From the NCBI GenBank assembly GCA_017621815.1, contig JAGASK010000026.1, positions 42,311-106,310 of the forward strand: a stretch of DNA of 64,000 nucleotides. Direction: 5' to 3'. The notes beneath the pieces are model-generated. The model did no database searches. It was not told the DNA's origin and saw nothing but the letters and a program-made list of their open reading frames with translations. The position numbers and the translations under genes are program-made. This document shows positions 46,645-54,894 of this stretch, piece by piece; positions within the stretch are counted from its first letter, which is position 1; the number at the start of each line of letters is the position of its first letter. Source of the DNA: Lachnospiraceae bacterium (GTDB lineage Bacteria; Bacillota; Clostridia; Lachnospirales; Lachnospiraceae).

Positions 46645-46690
46645 GAGACTCATGGACAGCAATGAAAAGCTGTCTATGAGTCTCTTTTTT
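46645..46690 (+). terminator. Strong terminator in the mntP leader
   Basis: A 16-bp stem (46645-46660 with 46669-46684, one G-T pair), 8-base loop, TTTTTT at 46685-46690. It lies after the leader structure and before the mntP start, so it is best read as the expression platform of the switch. Confidence 0.88.
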
Positions 46691-46776
46691 CTTCCGTAAA
46701 AGGTAAAATTTGTATGCAATTGATGAAACGGGGTTTGATATAAATGGGATCACATGATTACGAAAGGGAAAAGATT

Positions 46777-47334
46777 ATGGGAATTGTAGAGTTGTTTGTA
46801 TTGGCAGTAGGTCTGTCAATGGATGCTTTTGCTGTATCCATTTGTAAGGGATTGTCCCTTGGAAAAATTGAAGTAAAGCATATGTGTATTGCTGGAGCCT
46901 GGTTTGGTGGATTTCAGGCGCTGATGCCTTTAGCCGGATATTTTCTGGGAAGCTTTTTTGCTGATATGATTACACATTATGCCCATTACATTGCATTTGC
47001 GCTGCTTTTATTTCTGGGAGGTAAAATGGTGAAGGAAGCCTTTGGTAAGGAAGAGGAATTGGACAGTTCCATGACTTTTGGCTCCATGCTGCTGTTGGCA
47101 GTGGCTACCAGTATTGATGCATTGGCTGTAGGCGTTACTTTTGCATTTCTTAAAGTAGCTATTATTCCTGCCGTATCTTTTATAGGTATTGTGACTTTTA
47201 TTTTTTCAGCTGTGGGCGTAAAAATCGGCAGCATGTTCGGAATGAAATATAAATCCAAGGCAGAAATCTGCGGCGGTGTGATATTAATATTGATAGGCAT
47301 TAAAATTCTTTTAGACGGACTGGGAATTCTATAG
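46777..47334 (+). CDS. mntP: Manganese efflux protein MntP
   Basis: A 185-residue, six-helix membrane protein, the normal MntP length. Two inverted halves with conserved [14 protein letters not shown] and [11 protein letters not shown] segments, each with the metal-coordinating Asp. Exports Mn(II). The ATG at 46777 follows a GAAAGGG site; an earlier ATG at 46744 is unsupported. Likely regulated by the leader RNA and terminator upstream. Confidence 0.93.
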   Translation: MGIVELFVLAVGLSMDAFAVSICKGLSLGKIEVKHMCIAGAWFGGFQALMPLAGYFLGSFFADMITHYAHYIAFALLLFLGGKMVKEAFGKEEELDSSMTFGSMLLLAVATSIDALAVGVTFAFLKVAIIPAVSFIGIVTFIFSAVGVKIGSMFGMKYKSKAEICGGVILILIGIKILLDGLGIL

Positions 47335-47401
47335 AAAACGGCTGGAATGTGAAATGTTTGAAGAAAGGCAGTTGTTTGAACCGGAGTTCTATGTGGCTTT
47401 T

Positions 47402-47448
47402 ATTCATGACAATAGAAAGTGTGCAGAGCGTGCTTTCTATTGTTTTTT
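47402..47448 (+). repeat. Third copy of the 40-bp hairpin repeat, with terminator-like T-run
   Basis: ATTCATGACAATAGAAAG starts the unit. A perfect 10-bp stem (47410-47419 with 47433-47442) is followed by six T bases (47443-47448), so this copy looks like the terminator of mntP. The loop matches the two copies at 30933-31014 at most positions. Confidence 0.8.
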
Positions 47449-47598
47449 ATATGTTGGCGCTTCTTAAACATATAGGGGGTATAAGAAGTTATATATGGTT
47501 TTCTATATCAGACATTTTAAATCTGACATAAATATTGTAGAGTATATAAACTTATTTAATAGGGAATACATTATATAAATGGGAGAAGTGCACATATT

Positions 47599-47886
47599 AT
47601 GGGAGAATACGGAACAATCAGAATTCATCTTTCCGAATTGATAACAGAATCCGGCATCAGCAAAAACAAGCTGTGCCACAGAGCAGAATTGCAGAGAGCG
47701 CAGTTAAATAATTACTGCAATAATAATGTTGTGAGAATGGATATTGATGTGCTGGCAAGAATCTGTACAGCTATGAACTGCCGGATTAGTGATTTACTGG
47801 AATTCATTCCGCCTGATGCCGAAACAACGGCAGAAGGAGAAGAAGCACAAGAAGAAGCAAAAAAAGAAGCAAACGATAATAGTTAA
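47599..47886 (+). CDS. Small XRE-family HTH regulator
   Basis: A 95-residue Cro/CI-type protein: helix-turn-helix across about residues 10-65 (SKNKLCHRAELQRAQLNNY then VLARICTAMNCRISDLLEF), and an acidic tail. DNA-binding helix 3 is RAQLNNYCNNN. GGGAGAAG lies 10 bases before the ATG. It precedes the agr-like signalling genes; the upstream 150 bases are AT-rich without a clear promoter. Confidence 0.85.
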   Translation: MGEYGTIRIHLSELITESGISKNKLCHRAELQRAQLNNYCNNNVVRMDIDVLARICTAMNCRISDLLEFIPPDAETTAEGEEAQEEAKKEANDNS

Positions 47887-47932
47887 ATACTTTTTGTGTA
47901 AAAGAATTATGGCTTACGGAGTTGATAAAAAT

Positions 47933-48703
47933 ATGTATGAAATTGCAATATGCGATGATTCATCCCTGGACAGAATGGCATTAAGGCAGGACATTGAACA
48001 AAACAGTGAATTGCAGATGGGATTGAACTTTCATGAATACTGTTCCGGTAAAGAATTATTAGATGGGATGAATGAAATTAAGTTTTCCATGATTTTTTTG
48101 GATATTCAGATGCCGGAAATGGATGGGGAAATAGTAGCAGAAGAAATCAGAAAGAGAGACAGTGATGTAATATTAATGTTTTGGACCGGATATGCAGACC
48201 CCACCCCTCACAGTATTAAAGCTCAGCCATTTCGGTTTATGAAGAAAGGAATGCCGGAGGAAAATAAAAGAAAAGATATAAATGATGCAATTCAGAAGAT
48301 GATTGAAAAATCACAGGTCCCTACTTTTCTGGGCAAGATGGGCAGCAGCAGATTGATTTTGAAGCCGGATGATATTGTATATATAGAAAAATACAAAAAA
48401 TCTGTTAAAGTGCATATTTCCAACGCGGCAAAAAAATTCCATTGTATACAGGCAGAAGACAATAATGAACCGGATATCAGATTTTTTGAGAAACTGGGAA
48501 TTCTGTATGATGAATTCAAAGAGTTTGGCTTTGGATATCCTCATGACAGTTATATTATTAACTTTAAATATATGACATCCTGTTCAGGAAATGAAATTAA
48601 ACTGGAAGGCTTTCATGATGTCGTGTTCAAGGTGTCCCGTAGTAAAGCAGTTGAGTTTAATCGTTTAAAGAGGGAATATTTAACAGCAAAATACGGGAGA
48701 TAA
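47933..48703 (+). CDS. LytTR response regulator (AgrA-like), copy 1
   Basis: A 256-residue regulator. Receiver with D8/D9-type acidic pair in IAICDDSS and phosphoacceptor D57 in IFLDIQMPEMDG; LytTR DNA-binding domain from about 145 to 250. I chose ATG 47933 for its canonical MYEIAICDD start; ATG 47909 is possible and neither has a strong ribosome binding site. Pairs with the histidine kinase 6 bases downstream. Confidence 0.88.
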   Translation: MYEIAICDDSSLDRMALRQDIEQNSELQMGLNFHEYCSGKELLDGMNEIKFSMIFLDIQMPEMDGEIVAEEIRKRDSDVILMFWTGYADPTPHSIKAQPFRFMKKGMPEENKRKDINDAIQKMIEKSQVPTFLGKMGSSRLILKPDDIVYIEKYKKSVKVHISNAAKKFHCIQAEDNNEPDIRFFEKLGILYDEFKEFGFGYPHDSYIINFKYMTSCSGNEIKLEGFHDVVFKVSRSKAVEFNRLKREYLTAKYGR

Positions 48704-48709
48704 GCTAAA

Positions 48710-50029
48710 ATGAAATTTGAATATGTTCTGCTGCTAAAGTTACTTTTTTGCAGTCTTGATGGGTTAATGCTTTGTATTTTTTTTAAGGCATTATTTAAAA
48801 GACAAATGAAAAGGCTTAAGTTTTTATGTAATTTTACAGTAATGATATTGGTTTTAGTTACAATAAATTTATTAAATGTTTCTTTGCTTAAACTTTTGGC
48901 AGTACCATTATCATTTTTTGTGTTTTCTATTTTGACATTTCAAATATCTGTACATAAGGGATTTATATATACGTTTATCTATTATATTGTATTCTGCTGC
49001 GGTAAAGAGATGGCATTTGAAATGCTGCTGCGCCTTTTATCGGCAATATTTCCTCAAATGAATATGATGTTAACGTCTGTTCAGGGAACAGTATTCCTGT
49101 TGGCAGAGTATGTCTTTTCATTTTTGTTTTTGATATATGTGAAACGCTATATTTCAAAAATTGAAATCGGTGAAGACAATCGTTTTGAATGGTATATGCT
49201 GATTATGCCCATGGCATCAATCATGATTTTGTTCAGTTTTGTTTATATGGATTATCCCAATGACAGATATATACAGATTCTTATGTGCGGAGGCGCATTC
49301 TTACTTTATTTTTCCAATATAGTCATTTTTATTATACTTGCTCATTTTACCGAAGCTATGAACCGGGCGAAGGCAGTGGAATTATCAGCTTTGAAAAAGG
49401 ATTTAGAGATAAGCAATTTTGAAAACATAGAGAAAATGAATATTGTATACAGGAAATATATGCATGATATTCATAAGTATTTTAATCAAATAAGATATTT
49501 GGCCAAAGCAGGTGAAAATGAAATAATTGTAAATATTATCGATGGATGGGAAAAGGGATTGGCAAGTGAGAAACCAATTCTGTACACCGGCAGTGCGGTA
49601 CTTAATTCGATTTTGACGGAATACTCAAAAAAGGCAGGAGAAAGAGATGTAGAGTTCTCCATTTTTGCGGAAGATAATATAAAATTGGATTTTATTTCCG
49701 ATACGGATAAGATTCCCCTGTTTGGAAATCTTCTTGAAAATGCGCTGGAAGCTGCATCGAAATGTGATAAGAACAATCGGAAGATTCAGATACGGCTGTT
49801 TATGGGAAGTGAATATATTCTTGTATTTCAAGTAAAGAATACATGGATTATGGATGCGGAAAAAGAGGGGATGCGCCTGCTCAGTACTAAGAAGAATGCC
49901 GGGAATCATGGATTGGGAGTAGGAATTATCCGGGAGCTTGCGAAGAAATATGCAGGTAATCTGGAATTAGAAGAACTGGAAGAATGGTTTATAGCCACAC
50001 TTATGCTTTCTATTGTCATGAATAAGTAA
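48710..50029 (+). CDS. GHKL histidine kinase (AgrC-like), copy 1
   Basis: A 439-residue sensor with about six membrane helices in the first 225 residues, as in AgrC peptide receptors. The likely phosphorylated His is about residue 252 in YMHDIHKYFNQI; the ATPase domain has GNLLENALEAA and the NHGLGVGIIREL G-box. Extracellular loops would read a peptide signal. Cognate regulator is the gene just upstream. Confidence 0.87.
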   Translation: MKFEYVLLLKLLFCSLDGLMLCIFFKALFKRQMKRLKFLCNFTVMILVLVTINLLNVSLLKLLAVPLSFFVFSILTFQISVHKGFIYTFIYYIVFCCGKEMAFEMLLRLLSAIFPQMNMMLTSVQGTVFLLAEYVFSFLFLIYVKRYISKIEIGEDNRFEWYMLIMPMASIMILFSFVYMDYPNDRYIQILMCGGAFLLYFSNIVIFIILAHFTEAMNRAKAVELSALKKDLEISNFENIEKMNIVYRKYMHDIHKYFNQIRYLAKAGENEIIVNIIDGWEKGLASEKPILYTGSAVLNSILTEYSKKAGERDVEFSIFAEDNIKLDFISDTDKIPLFGNLLENALEAASKCDKNNRKIQIRLFMGSEYILVFQVKNTWIMDAEKEGMRLLSTKKNAGNHGLGVGIIRELAKKYAGNLELEELEEWFIATLMLSIVMNK

Positions 50030-50054
50030 AGTGCCAATTTTGTCCTTTTTACGG

Positions 50055-50060
50055 TATAAT
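50055..50060 (+). promoter_or_regulatory. Possible promoter for the second two-component pair
   Basis: Consensus TATAAT at 50055-50060 in the 134-base gap; the -35 region is poor. The gap is AT-rich and otherwise featureless. Confidence 0.4.
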
Positions 50061-50163
50061 TTTGGAATCTTTATTGTTTGGAACATTATTTTGAGGTAAG
50101 GTTAAATAAGGAAGAATTCCAGAAATCAAATGATAAAATAAATAAACAAAGGAATCAATAACA

Positions 50164-50898
50164 ATGTACAATATATTGATATGTGATGATGAACCGGTAA
50201 CATGCACATACATAGAAGGGATTTTTTCTGATTATGCAAAGAAGAATAAAATTGATATAAAAGTAGAATTGTTTTTTAATGGACAAGAGTTACTGGAGTA
50301 TATAAGTAAGAATAGTAATATCGATTTATTGTTTCTCGATATTGAATTGCCTGATAACAGTGGGGCAGAAGTTGGTAAAATTCTTCGGGAGAATTTACAA
50401 AATGAAGTAATTCAAATTGTATTTATTTCATCAAAAGAAAAGTATGCCATGCAGCTTTTCAGGATCAGGCCTTTTGATTTTCTGATAAAACCGCTTGACG
50501 AGAAAATGATTATTGATGTTTTTGAAGAATACGAAAAAATATATTCTAAAAACAGGAAATTTTTTGAATATAAGATAGGGAAGCAGACTGAAAAAATCCT
50601 GTTATCGGAAATTATGTACTTTATGTGCGATAATAGAAAAATCTGTATCGTAACAACCGGTGAAAAAATATTCTTTTACGGAAATATGAAAAAGATGCGT
50701 GAAACATTTAATGAAGACGGATTTTGGTCAGTGCATAATTCCTTTATTATCAATATCATGTATGTAAAATTATTCAGAGACAGAGAAATAGTTATGTGTG
50801 ACGGCAATGTTGTACCGATAAGCAATGCTTATAAAAAGAGCATAAGGAAAAGGTTGATGGAATTAGATGAGGTAAAAAGAGATGGCAGGTTGGGATAG
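50164..50898 (+). CDS. LytTR response regulator (AgrA-like), copy 2
   Basis: A 244-residue regulator. Acidic pair in ILICDDEP, phosphoacceptor D59 in LLFLDIELPDNSG, conserved Lys in FDFLIKPLD, and a LytTR domain from about 140 (KTEKILLSEIMYFM). Only distantly similar to copy 1. It overlaps the next kinase gene by 17 bases. AAAGGAATC precedes the ATG. Confidence 0.88.
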   Translation: MYNILICDDEPVTCTYIEGIFSDYAKKNKIDIKVELFFNGQELLEYISKNSNIDLLFLDIELPDNSGAEVGKILRENLQNEVIQIVFISSKEKYAMQLFRIRPFDFLIKPLDEKMIIDVFEEYEKIYSKNRKFFEYKIGKQTEKILLSEIMYFMCDNRKICIVTTGEKIFFYGNMKKMRETFNEDGFWSVHNSFIINIMYVKLFRDREIVMCDGNVVPISNAYKKSIRKRLMELDEVKRDGRLG

Positions 50899-52153
50899 TA
50901 TATTTTACTTGTTTTTAAATGCCTTCAGAATTTATATTATATATAGATTTATAGGATTATTTTTTGAAGATAATGCAAAGAGAGCATGGGTACCATGCCT
51001 TTATTTCGTTTTTTATTTATTTAACAGCATTGAGTATATTTTCATTAACATTGACATAGTGAATCTGGCTGTAAATTTTGGTGGGCTTCTTTTGATAACA
51101 TTGATTGGTTATCAGGGCAGTATGATCAGAAAAATTCTGGCAGTTGTTTTAAATTTGGGTATAGGAGTTTTAGCGGAAAATCTTGCATGGGTATTATTTG
51201 TGAAAGGAAAACCACCGCAAATGGAAAGATATGGGATTTTCTTTTTTACGTTTGTCCTTTTTTTACTGGAGCTGATTATCGAAAGAACTGTAAAATTGCG
51301 TAAAGGCATTGAAGTACCATTATATAAAAATATTTTTCTGGCATTAATTTCTCTGGGAAGTATGTTTGTCGCCAATGTGTTGATTGAAAGCTCTTATCGG
51401 AAAGTTCCCTGGCTCATAGCGGCACTGTGTATTTTATTGATGATAAATTTATTTGTTTTGTACTTGTATGAAAAAATTTTGGATGACTATGTAAATCTGA
51501 AAGAAAAAGAAATGTACAACCTGCAGCTTACGATGTACCAGAACCAGTTAAAAATTATGGAAAGTGTTAATGATACTTATGACAGGTTACGACATGATAT
51601 GAAACACCATATTGTTTTGCTTTCAGACTATATAGAAAATGAGGAGAATGAAGAAGCATTACAGTATTTGTCTAAAATAACTCATTATATGAGTAACGGC
51701 AATCAATATATTGAGACAGGAAACAGGAGTATAGACAGTATATTGAATTATATAATTGAAGAAATTCACAGAGACGGCGGCAGTGTAATTACAGATATCA
51801 AGATTGCTGAAAACATTCCGATTGATGATTTTGATATTAACATAATTCTGAGTAATCTTCTGATGAACGCATGTGAAGCTATTCAAAAGTGTGATGAGAA
51901 AAAGCTTGAAATAATAATGAGGTATAACAGGGGAATATTGAGCTTTAAGTTTATTAATACATATGACGGATTGATTAAGGACAAGAGGGGAAAACTACAG
52001 TCAACTAAAGAAAAGTCGGAAAATCATGGAATTGGTCTTACAAGTGTAAAAAAGACAATAGAAAAATATAATGGAGAAATGAAGCTTCAATATACAGGGA
52101 ATCTATTTGAAGCAGATGTTCTCTTGTATATTTCAGATGAGGAAAATGAATAA
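50882..52153 (+). CDS. GHKL histidine kinase (AgrC-like), copy 2
   Basis: A 423-residue AgrC-like receptor: about six hydrophobic segments (to residue 200), then RLRHDMKHHIVLL with the phosphorylated His near 237, NLLMNACEA N-box, and HGIGLTSVKKT G-box. It overlaps its regulator and lies directly before agrD-agrB, so it is the better candidate for the cognate receptor of that peptide. Confidence 0.88.
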   Translation: MAGWDSIFYLFLNAFRIYIIYRFIGLFFEDNAKRAWVPCLYFVFYLFNSIEYIFINIDIVNLAVNFGGLLLITLIGYQGSMIRKILAVVLNLGIGVLAENLAWVLFVKGKPPQMERYGIFFFTFVLFLLELIIERTVKLRKGIEVPLYKNIFLALISLGSMFVANVLIESSYRKVPWLIAALCILLMINLFVLYLYEKILDDYVNLKEKEMYNLQLTMYQNQLKIMESVNDTYDRLRHDMKHHIVLLSDYIENEENEEALQYLSKITHYMSNGNQYIETGNRSIDSILNYIIEEIHRDGGSVITDIKIAENIPIDDFDINIILSNLLMNACEAIQKCDEKKLEIIMRYNRGILSFKFINTYDGLIKDKRGKLQSTKEKSENHGIGLTSVKKTIEKYNGEMKLQYTGNLFEADVLLYISDEENE

Positions 52154-52161
52154 GGAGACAG

Positions 52162-52200
52162 GCAGGAATCATTTCGAAATTTTGGTTCCTGCTTTTTTTT
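52162..52200 (+). terminator. Intrinsic terminator after the second kinase
   Basis: A 10-bp stem (52162-52171 with 52183-52192) and eight T bases (52193-52200). It separates the two-component genes from agrD-agrB, which therefore use their own promoter. Confidence 0.87.
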
Positions 52201-52251
52201 ATCCTGAATTATTTCGCAGATGACTAAAAATTACAATAATCGACATAAAAA

Positions 52252-52290
52252 TTTCAACTTGAAAAAACAGGGATAAAAATATGATACAGT
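52252..52290 (+). promoter_or_regulatory. agrD promoter with overlapping palindrome
   Basis: TACAGT (52285-52290) with extended TG (52282-52283) is the best -10; TTGAAA (52259-52264) could be the -35 but with a long 20-base spacer. A perfect palindrome TTTCAA-C-TTGAAA (52252-52264) covers that -35, which is where a LytTR activator or repressor could bind. Confidence 0.5.
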
Positions 52291-52324
52291 TTATTTAATA
52301 ATAAATCACATGGAGGTAAAAAAG

Positions 52325-52471
52325 ATGAAAAGATTTTTAGTAAAGGTTTCCAAAGGGCTTTTATGCATGGCGATGCTGGTATCCACAGTAATGGTTAATG
52401 CGACTTGTTATTATAAGCTTTATCAGGAAGAACTTCCGGCAGAGCTTAACAAGTTAAGAAAGCATGTTTAG
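52325..52471 (+). CDS. agrD: AgrD-like cyclic autoinducer peptide precursor
   Basis: A 48-codon gene. The peptide has a basic amphipathic N-terminal helix (MKRFLVKVSKGLL), then NATCYYKL, then the AgrD-type tail YQEELPAELNKL. In Staphylococcus AgrD, the thiolactone ring is made from a Cys plus four residues, directly before a VEVPKEL tail; by this alignment the ring here is Cys28-Leu32, CYYKL, released by AgrB. GGAGG lies 8 bases before the ATG; it overlaps agrB by 8 bases. Confidence 0.88.
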   Translation: MKRFLVKVSKGLLCMAMLVSTVMVNATCYYKLYQEELPAELNKLRKHV

Positions 52472-53030
52472 CAGTTGGCTTTCGGATATCATTATTAAAA
52501 AGAGCAACGTGCCGGAAGAAGACATAGTGGTATTGAAGTACGGGCTTTTAAAAATGTTTATGCTGATTGAAGATATAATATTCACTCTGGCATTAGGGCT
52601 TGCTTTGGGAATCATCACAGATAGTATCATTTTTCAGATATCATTTATGCTTCTGAGATTATATGCAGGCGGCTATCATTCCAAAACGGAAATAAGGTGT
52701 AAAATCCATTCCGTTTTGGTAACAGCCGTCTCTTTGACCGGTATAAGGCTGATGCCGGCAGGATATCCGCCAATGTGTTTTATTATGATTATGGCCAGCC
52801 TCATAATAGGAATTTTGTCTCCTGTGGAGGCAAAAAACAAGCCTTTGTCTGAAACGGAGAAAGAAGTTAATTACAAAAAAACGATTGGCATTTTAATAAT
52901 GTTAAATCTGATTGCAATCATTGATTTGATTTTCAGGTGGGGAGTTTTTTACAGAGCAATTACGATAGTCGTATCGGGAGTGGGAATTTTAGTGATTGCG
53001 GGGGAAATAGACAATAGGAGTAAGAGATAA
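52464..53030 (+). CDS. agrB: AgrB-like peptide-processing membrane protease
   Basis: A 188-residue integral membrane cysteine endopeptidase. The catalytic H72 and C79 (LYAGGYHSKTEIRC) show the 7-residue spacing of AgrB H77/C84. About five membrane helices. It cleaves AgrD and cyclises the peptide. Overlaps agrD (8 bases) and the following VWA gene (1 base), so all three are coupled. Confidence 0.92.
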   Translation: MFSSWLSDIIIKKSNVPEEDIVVLKYGLLKMFMLIEDIIFTLALGLALGIITDSIIFQISFMLLRLYAGGYHSKTEIRCKIHSVLVTAVSLTGIRLMPAGYPPMCFIMIMASLIIGILSPVEAKNKPLSETEKEVNYKKTIGILIMLNLIAIIDLIFRWGVFYRAITIVVSGVGILVIAGEIDNRSKR

Positions 53031-54814
53031 TGAAATCTTTGATGTATGGGGATAGGAAGACGGAAATGAAAGGCAAAAAGAAAATAATATTATTTTCAAT
53101 AGTGCTTTTCTTGTTTATATTTCCGTGCATTACATTAAATGCCCAGGAAATAAATGCAGATGAGACAATGGATGTAATCATTGTTCTGGACAACAGTCAG
53201 TCTATGACAAATGTTGATAGTGACTACAGAGCATCAGAGTTCATCAAAGCACTTACCAGTATATTACCAGGCAGTTACCGCACAGGTCTCGTAGCCTACA
53301 ATCAGGAAGTCTGCATCAGCCTGCCGCCGGAAAGCAGTCCGGAGGATATAGAGCAGGCGTTGCAGGATATTTCCTACAGAAATTACGGAAATGCAGGAGC
53401 GGGGCTTTCCGAAGCAGTGTCATATCTTAAAAAGAGCCGGAATAAAAAGAAAATTCTTGTCATATCCGACGGTGAAAACCTGATGAATTCAAAGGAGAGC
53501 ACAGAGGAATCGGTTCAGCTTTTTGAAGCAGCCCTGGAGGAAGCAAAGAACCAAAATATCACCATAGATATCATAAATCTGGGAAACAGAATAGAAGACA
53601 GTCCCAATATCTATCCGGCAGCAGCCGCAACAGGAGGGAAAATTTATGATCTGGAAAATGGAGGGGAACTTGAAGCTTTTGCTGAAAAGTATTTATTTGA
53701 AGAACTGAAAATAGAAAGCCGTCCGGTGGGAAAAATCAGCGGCAATACCGGGGAGTTAAAGATAACGCTGCCGGACTGTCTGATGGAAAAGGCAAAAATT
53801 GTTTTGCTTGGCAGGCAGCAGAATGAAAATATAGTGTCAGGCTGTGAGGCCGGGAAAATACAGGTTCTGAAAGGGACAGGGCACACAGTTCTGGAACTTG
53901 AAAATCCGGTTTCCGGGGATATTACAGTACAGATAAGTTCTGAAGAAAGCATGAACATTAATGCATATCTGATGGCAGAGTACCGATATGAAGCAGAAGC
54001 TGAATGCGAATATCTTCCTGATATGGAGCAGGTGGAAATCATCATCAGCCTTAAAAACAAAGGGGGCAGAAGCCTTCTGACAGGGCATTTGGCTAATGGT
54101 GGGCTTTCGGTGCTTCTGGGAGGGAAAGAGTGCGATTATGTGATAAGAGATGAAAAACTTATTGTAAACAGAAGCGCTTTACAGGATGAAACAGTGGAGC
54201 TTACCTTGCAGTTTGGGGATGGTTTTGGAATTTATTACGGAGAAAAGAATTTAAAAGCAGAGATTATCCTTCCAAAGCCGGAAGAAGAGCCGGAGACGGA
54301 CTGGTTTTTCCTTTCAGTGATTATTATTTTTGCGGCAGCGCTGCTGCTGATTTTCCTGATGGCAGTAAGAAAGAAAAAAGCGCCTGCAGCCGGGAAAAGA
54401 ATGATTGAGGAAAGCAGGATGCTTCCAAAGGAAAGCGGCATTCGGGGCAATGATTTTTGCGGTAAGCTGATGGTTTATGTGATACATAACAGGGATGATA
54501 TTGATTACCCTCCCGAAAGCATTAACTTATTTGCCAGATGCAGCCGGGAGGTGATTACCCTTGAATGGATTCTGGATGCCTGCAATCTGCCCCTTAATCT
54601 GAAGGGAGCGGAAAAAATTGTGATGAAACCGGGGGATGACAGAAGCCTGATTATTAAGAACAACGGAGTGGCAGCTGCAATGAAGGGCAGGGAACTTCTA
54701 GTTAAAGGACGCTCTTATCATATGTATTATCATGAAAAAGTAACTTTTATTTTTGATAAGGAGGATACAGAAATAGAAGTTCACTATAAGGATTTAAAGC
54801 CAAACGAAAGATGA
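53030..54814 (+). CDS. VWA-domain membrane protein with an FHA-like C-terminal part
   Basis: A 594-residue protein. Signal sequence (about 18-38, ending LNA), extracellular VWA domain (about 45-225) with MIDAS residues in LDNSQS (D54, S56, S58) and ISDGE but without the usual Thr, a beta-rich region to about 420, one membrane helix (424-446), and a cytoplasmic domain with an FHA-like strand pattern (LIIKNNGVAA then KGRELLVKG). The FHA assignment is tentative. It starts inside the agrB stop codon with AGGAG 9 bases upstream, so it is in the agr transcript. Confidence 0.8.
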   Translation: MKSLMYGDRKTEMKGKKKIILFSIVLFLFIFPCITLNAQEINADETMDVIIVLDNSQSMTNVDSDYRASEFIKALTSILPGSYRTGLVAYNQEVCISLPPESSPEDIEQALQDISYRNYGNAGAGLSEAVSYLKKSRNKKKILVISDGENLMNSKESTEESVQLFEAALEEAKNQNITIDIINLGNRIEDSPNIYPAAAATGGKIYDLENGGELEAFAEKYLFEELKIESRPVGKISGNTGELKITLPDCLMEKAKIVLLGRQQNENIVSGCEAGKIQVLKGTGHTVLELENPVSGDITVQISSEESMNINAYLMAEYRYEAEAECEYLPDMEQVEIIISLKNKGGRSLLTGHLANGGLSVLLGGKECDYVIRDEKLIVNRSALQDETVELTLQFGDGFGIYYGEKNLKAEIILPKPEEEPETDWFFLSVIIIFAAALLLIFLMAVRKKKAPAAGKRMIEESRMLPKESGIRGNDFCGKLMVYVIHNRDDIDYPPESINLFARCSREVITLEWILDACNLPLNLKGAEKIVMKPGDDRSLIIKNNGVAAAMKGRELLVKGRSYHMYYHEKVTFIFDKEDTEIEVHYKDLKPNER

Positions 54815-54826
54815 CAGAGCACAGAA

Positions 54827-54859
54827 AAGACCCATGTCAGCACTGCATCCGTGGGTCTT
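54827..54859 (+). other. Stem-loop without T-run between VWA and sheath-like genes
   Basis: AAGACCCATG (54827-54836) pairs with CGTGGGTCTT (54850-54859) over 10 bp with one G-T pair. It is followed by AAGAAAAAC, not T bases, so it is not a standard terminator and may instead mark RNA processing or attenuation. Confidence 0.5.
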
Positions 54860-54894
54860 AAGAAAAACAAAAGCAGTGCAGAAAGAGGAAGGTA

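Noticed and set aside
47349-47531. A 60-codon ORF after mntP
   Set aside because: It runs across the hairpin repeat, has no ribosome binding site and no recognisable content.
47789-47932. N-terminal extension of the first LytTR regulator
   Set aside because: The extra 48 residues are Lys-rich readthrough over the end of the HTH gene; the conserved receiver starts at 47933.
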